NCBI RefSeq assembly: GCF_001425785.1
Contig: NZ_LMDI01000034.1
Span: 92,663-156,662 of the forward strand
Source of the DNA: Rhizobacter sp. Root1221
Lineage (GTDB): Bacteria; Pseudomonadota; Gammaproteobacteria; Burkholderiales; Burkholderiaceae_C
DNA length: 64,000 nt
Reading direction: 5' to 3'
Position numbers and translations under genes: made by a program. Each line of letters starts with the position of its first letter. Position 1 is the first letter of the stretch. The notes beneath the pieces are model-generated. The model saw only the letters and a program-made list of their open reading frames with translations. It did not search any database and had not been told where the DNA came from. Shown here piece by piece: positions 63,048 to 64,000 of this stretch.

Positions 63048-63497
63048 ATGCCCGGTCTGTTGATCATCGCCCACGCGCCCATGGCCTCCTCGCTGAAGGC
63101 CGTGGCGGAGCATGCGTTCCCGGATTGCGCAGCCCGCCTGGCGGTGCTCGATGTCCTCCCCGACATGAGCGCCGAGGAAATCGAGGCGAAGGCCCGCGCG
63201 CTGCTGGCCGAGGTGCGTTCCCCCGATGCCTTGGTGTTCACCGACGTTTTTGGCGCCACGCCCTGCAACATCGCGCAGCGCCTGGCCGACGGTGAGCACG
63301 TCAAGGTCATTGCCGGGGTCAACGTGCCCATGCTGTGGCGCTCGCTCTGTTATGCCAACGAACCCCTCGATGCCCTGGTCGCCCGTGCGGTGGCCGGTGC
63401 CACGCAGGGTGTGATGCAGGTGGCCGTGTCGCGTCCGCAGAACCAAGCCTTCAAACCCGGTGCCAATGATCAAGTCCACCATCACCATCAGCAATAA
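63048..63497 (+). CDS. PTS EIIA component, mannose type
   Basis: 149 residues. The phosphorylatable histidine is His9 in LLIIAHAPMASSL, and DALVFTDVFGATPCNIAQRL and the NVPMLWR region match EIIA-Man. In Burkholderiales such proteins, with HPr and EI, form regulatory PTS chains rather than sugar transporters. The 3' end overlaps the HPr gene by 32 nt. No EIIB, EIIC or EIID gene is nearby. Confidence 0.92.
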   Translation: MPGLLIIAHAPMASSLKAVAEHAFPDCAARLAVLDVLPDMSAEEIEAKARALLAEVRSPDALVFTDVFGATPCNIAQRLADGEHVKVIAGVNVPMLWRSLCYANEPLDALVARAVAGATQGVMQVAVSRPQNQAFKPGANDQVHHHHQQ

Positions 63498-63735
63498 GCT
63501 GGGCCTGCATGCGCGGGCCTCGGCAAAACTCACCAAGCTGGCCGGTTCGTTCCAGAGCGACGTTTTCATGGCGCGCGGCGACCGCCGCATCAATGCCAAG
63601 AGCATCATGGGGGTGATGATGCTGGCCGCCGGCCTCGGGGCCGAGGTGGAACTCGAAACGGCGGGTGCGGACGAGCAGGTCGCGATGGACGCCTTGCGCA
63701 AGCTCATCGACGACCGGTTCGGCGAGGCCGAATAG
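63466..63735 (+). CDS. ptsH: PTS phosphocarrier protein HPr
   Basis: 89 residues with the phosphorylated His15 in KLGLHARAS and the regulatory Ser46 in AKSIMGVMML, which indicates control by an HPr kinase. Start ATG 63466 (a GTG 6 nt earlier is less likely). It overlaps the EIIA gene by 32 nt, so the two are coupled. The usual third gene, ptsI for enzyme I, is not downstream: the next gene is on the opposite strand. Confidence 0.95.
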   Translation: MIKSTITISNKLGLHARASAKLTKLAGSFQSDVFMARGDRRINAKSIMGVMMLAAGLGAEVELETAGADEQVAMDALRKLIDDRFGEAE

Positions 63736-63760
63736 GCACCTCGCCGAACGCCCGGGCCAC

Positions 63761-64000
63761 TCACGCGCCCAGGAAGTGCTTCCGGTAACGCGGGGGCAGG
63801 TCGCCGATGCGCATCAGCATCGGCAGGTCGGCGGTGTTGAAATCAGGATCCCAGGCTGGCGGGCCCAGCACCTTGGCGCCACACCGCAGATAACCCTTGA
63901 TCAGCGCCGGCGCCTCGATGGGCAGGTCGCGCTGCAGTTCTTCCACCGGCAGCGGCAGGCGGGGCTGCACCTGCAGCTCGATCGGGGCCAGGTGGTCGCG
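63761..64000 (-). CDS. GNAT-type acyltransferase (OlsB/haemolysin-like), C-terminal part
   Basis: The last 79 codons are in the window and the gene continues past base 64000. LIKGYLRCGAKVLGPPAWDPDFNTADLPMLMRIGDLPPRYRKHFLGA (in pieces: LIKGYLRCGAKVLG and DFNTADLPMLM) is the conserved C-terminus of ornithine-acyl-ACP N-acyltransferase-like proteins, which start ornithine-lipid synthesis. Identification of the exact reaction needs the missing N-terminal half. Confidence 0.75.
   Translation of the reverse strand, partial: RDHLAPIELQVQPRLPLPVEELQRDLPIEAPALIKGYLRCGAKVLGPPAWDPDFNTADLPMLMRIGDLPPRYRKHFLGA

Overview
The window is about 64 kb of high-GC DNA with dense, mostly operonic genes, short intergenic gaps, many ATGA/GTGA stop-start overlaps and several GTG starts. 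Gene content and neighbourhoods (dacC-dat-ybeD with lipB-lipA, PhoH-YbeY, hemB, mannose-type EIIA with HPr, metR-metE) point to a betaproteobacterium of the order Burkholderiales. That placement is an inference from gene families; no rRNA or tRNA gene lies in the window. It looks chromosomal, with mainly housekeeping genes and small accessory loci. I saw no insertion sequence, prophage or CRISPR array.

Layout. 1-4.2 kb: the 5' part of ruvB, a periplasmic copper chaperone, fumC, and a psd / haem-degradation-like lipoprotein pair. 4.3-10.1 kb: a membrane metallophosphoesterase and a caa3-type oxidase cluster (lipoprotein cytochrome c, subunit II with its own haem c, fused subunits I+III) with a divergent dihaem cytochrome. 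10.1-15.4 kb: a GC-poorer ornithine-cyclodeaminase-like gene, an MFS exporter, a periplasmic glycerophosphodiesterase and a DUF445 protein. 15.4-24.2 kb: a probable arabinan/arabinoside locus (TonB receptor, hybrid sensor kinase with TPR-like sensor, secreted GH43-AbfB enzyme) and an AraC-GyrI regulator. 24.4-27.6 kb: ruvA translationally coupled to a LuxR-type response regulator whose 7TM sensor kinase carries a 1-nt frameshift. 27.7-36.7 kb: phoH-ybeY, hemB-corA divergent from hemJ with a candidate small RNA between them, VanZ-like and ferredoxin genes, a hydrolase, dacC, dat and ybeD.

36.7-46.9 kb: an exported/membrane gene set of unknown function (DUF4331 protein, tiny lipoprotein, repeat-helix protein, HupE/UreJ-like membrane protein) and metR/metE lie between ybeD and lipB-lipA, followed by a LysR gene coupled to lipA. 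46.9-54 kb: an azoreductase with a 33-bp hairpin, a GlyGly-CTERM subtilase, a diguanylate cyclase, a solitary sugar-type binding protein and a Rieske oxygenase. 54-58.4 kb: a PmrAB/QseBC-like two-component system divergent from a PAP2 phosphatase and an EptA-type transferase, with a CTTAAG-N5-CTTAAG box between them; this is a probable lipid A remodelling locus. 58.4-64 kb: a TlpA-like thioredoxin, DUF4197, a protein resembling a degenerate kinase plus receiver, a CoA-transferase, a lipoprotein, EIIA(Man)-HPr without ptsI beside it, and the 3' part of an acyltransferase gene.

The best candidates for undescribed biology are the four-gene DUF4331/HupE set, the small-RNA candidate with a CCUCCC loop at 31.4 kb, the wobble-conserved hairpin at 46.9 kb, and the TGGATA triple repeat upstream of the GH43 gene.
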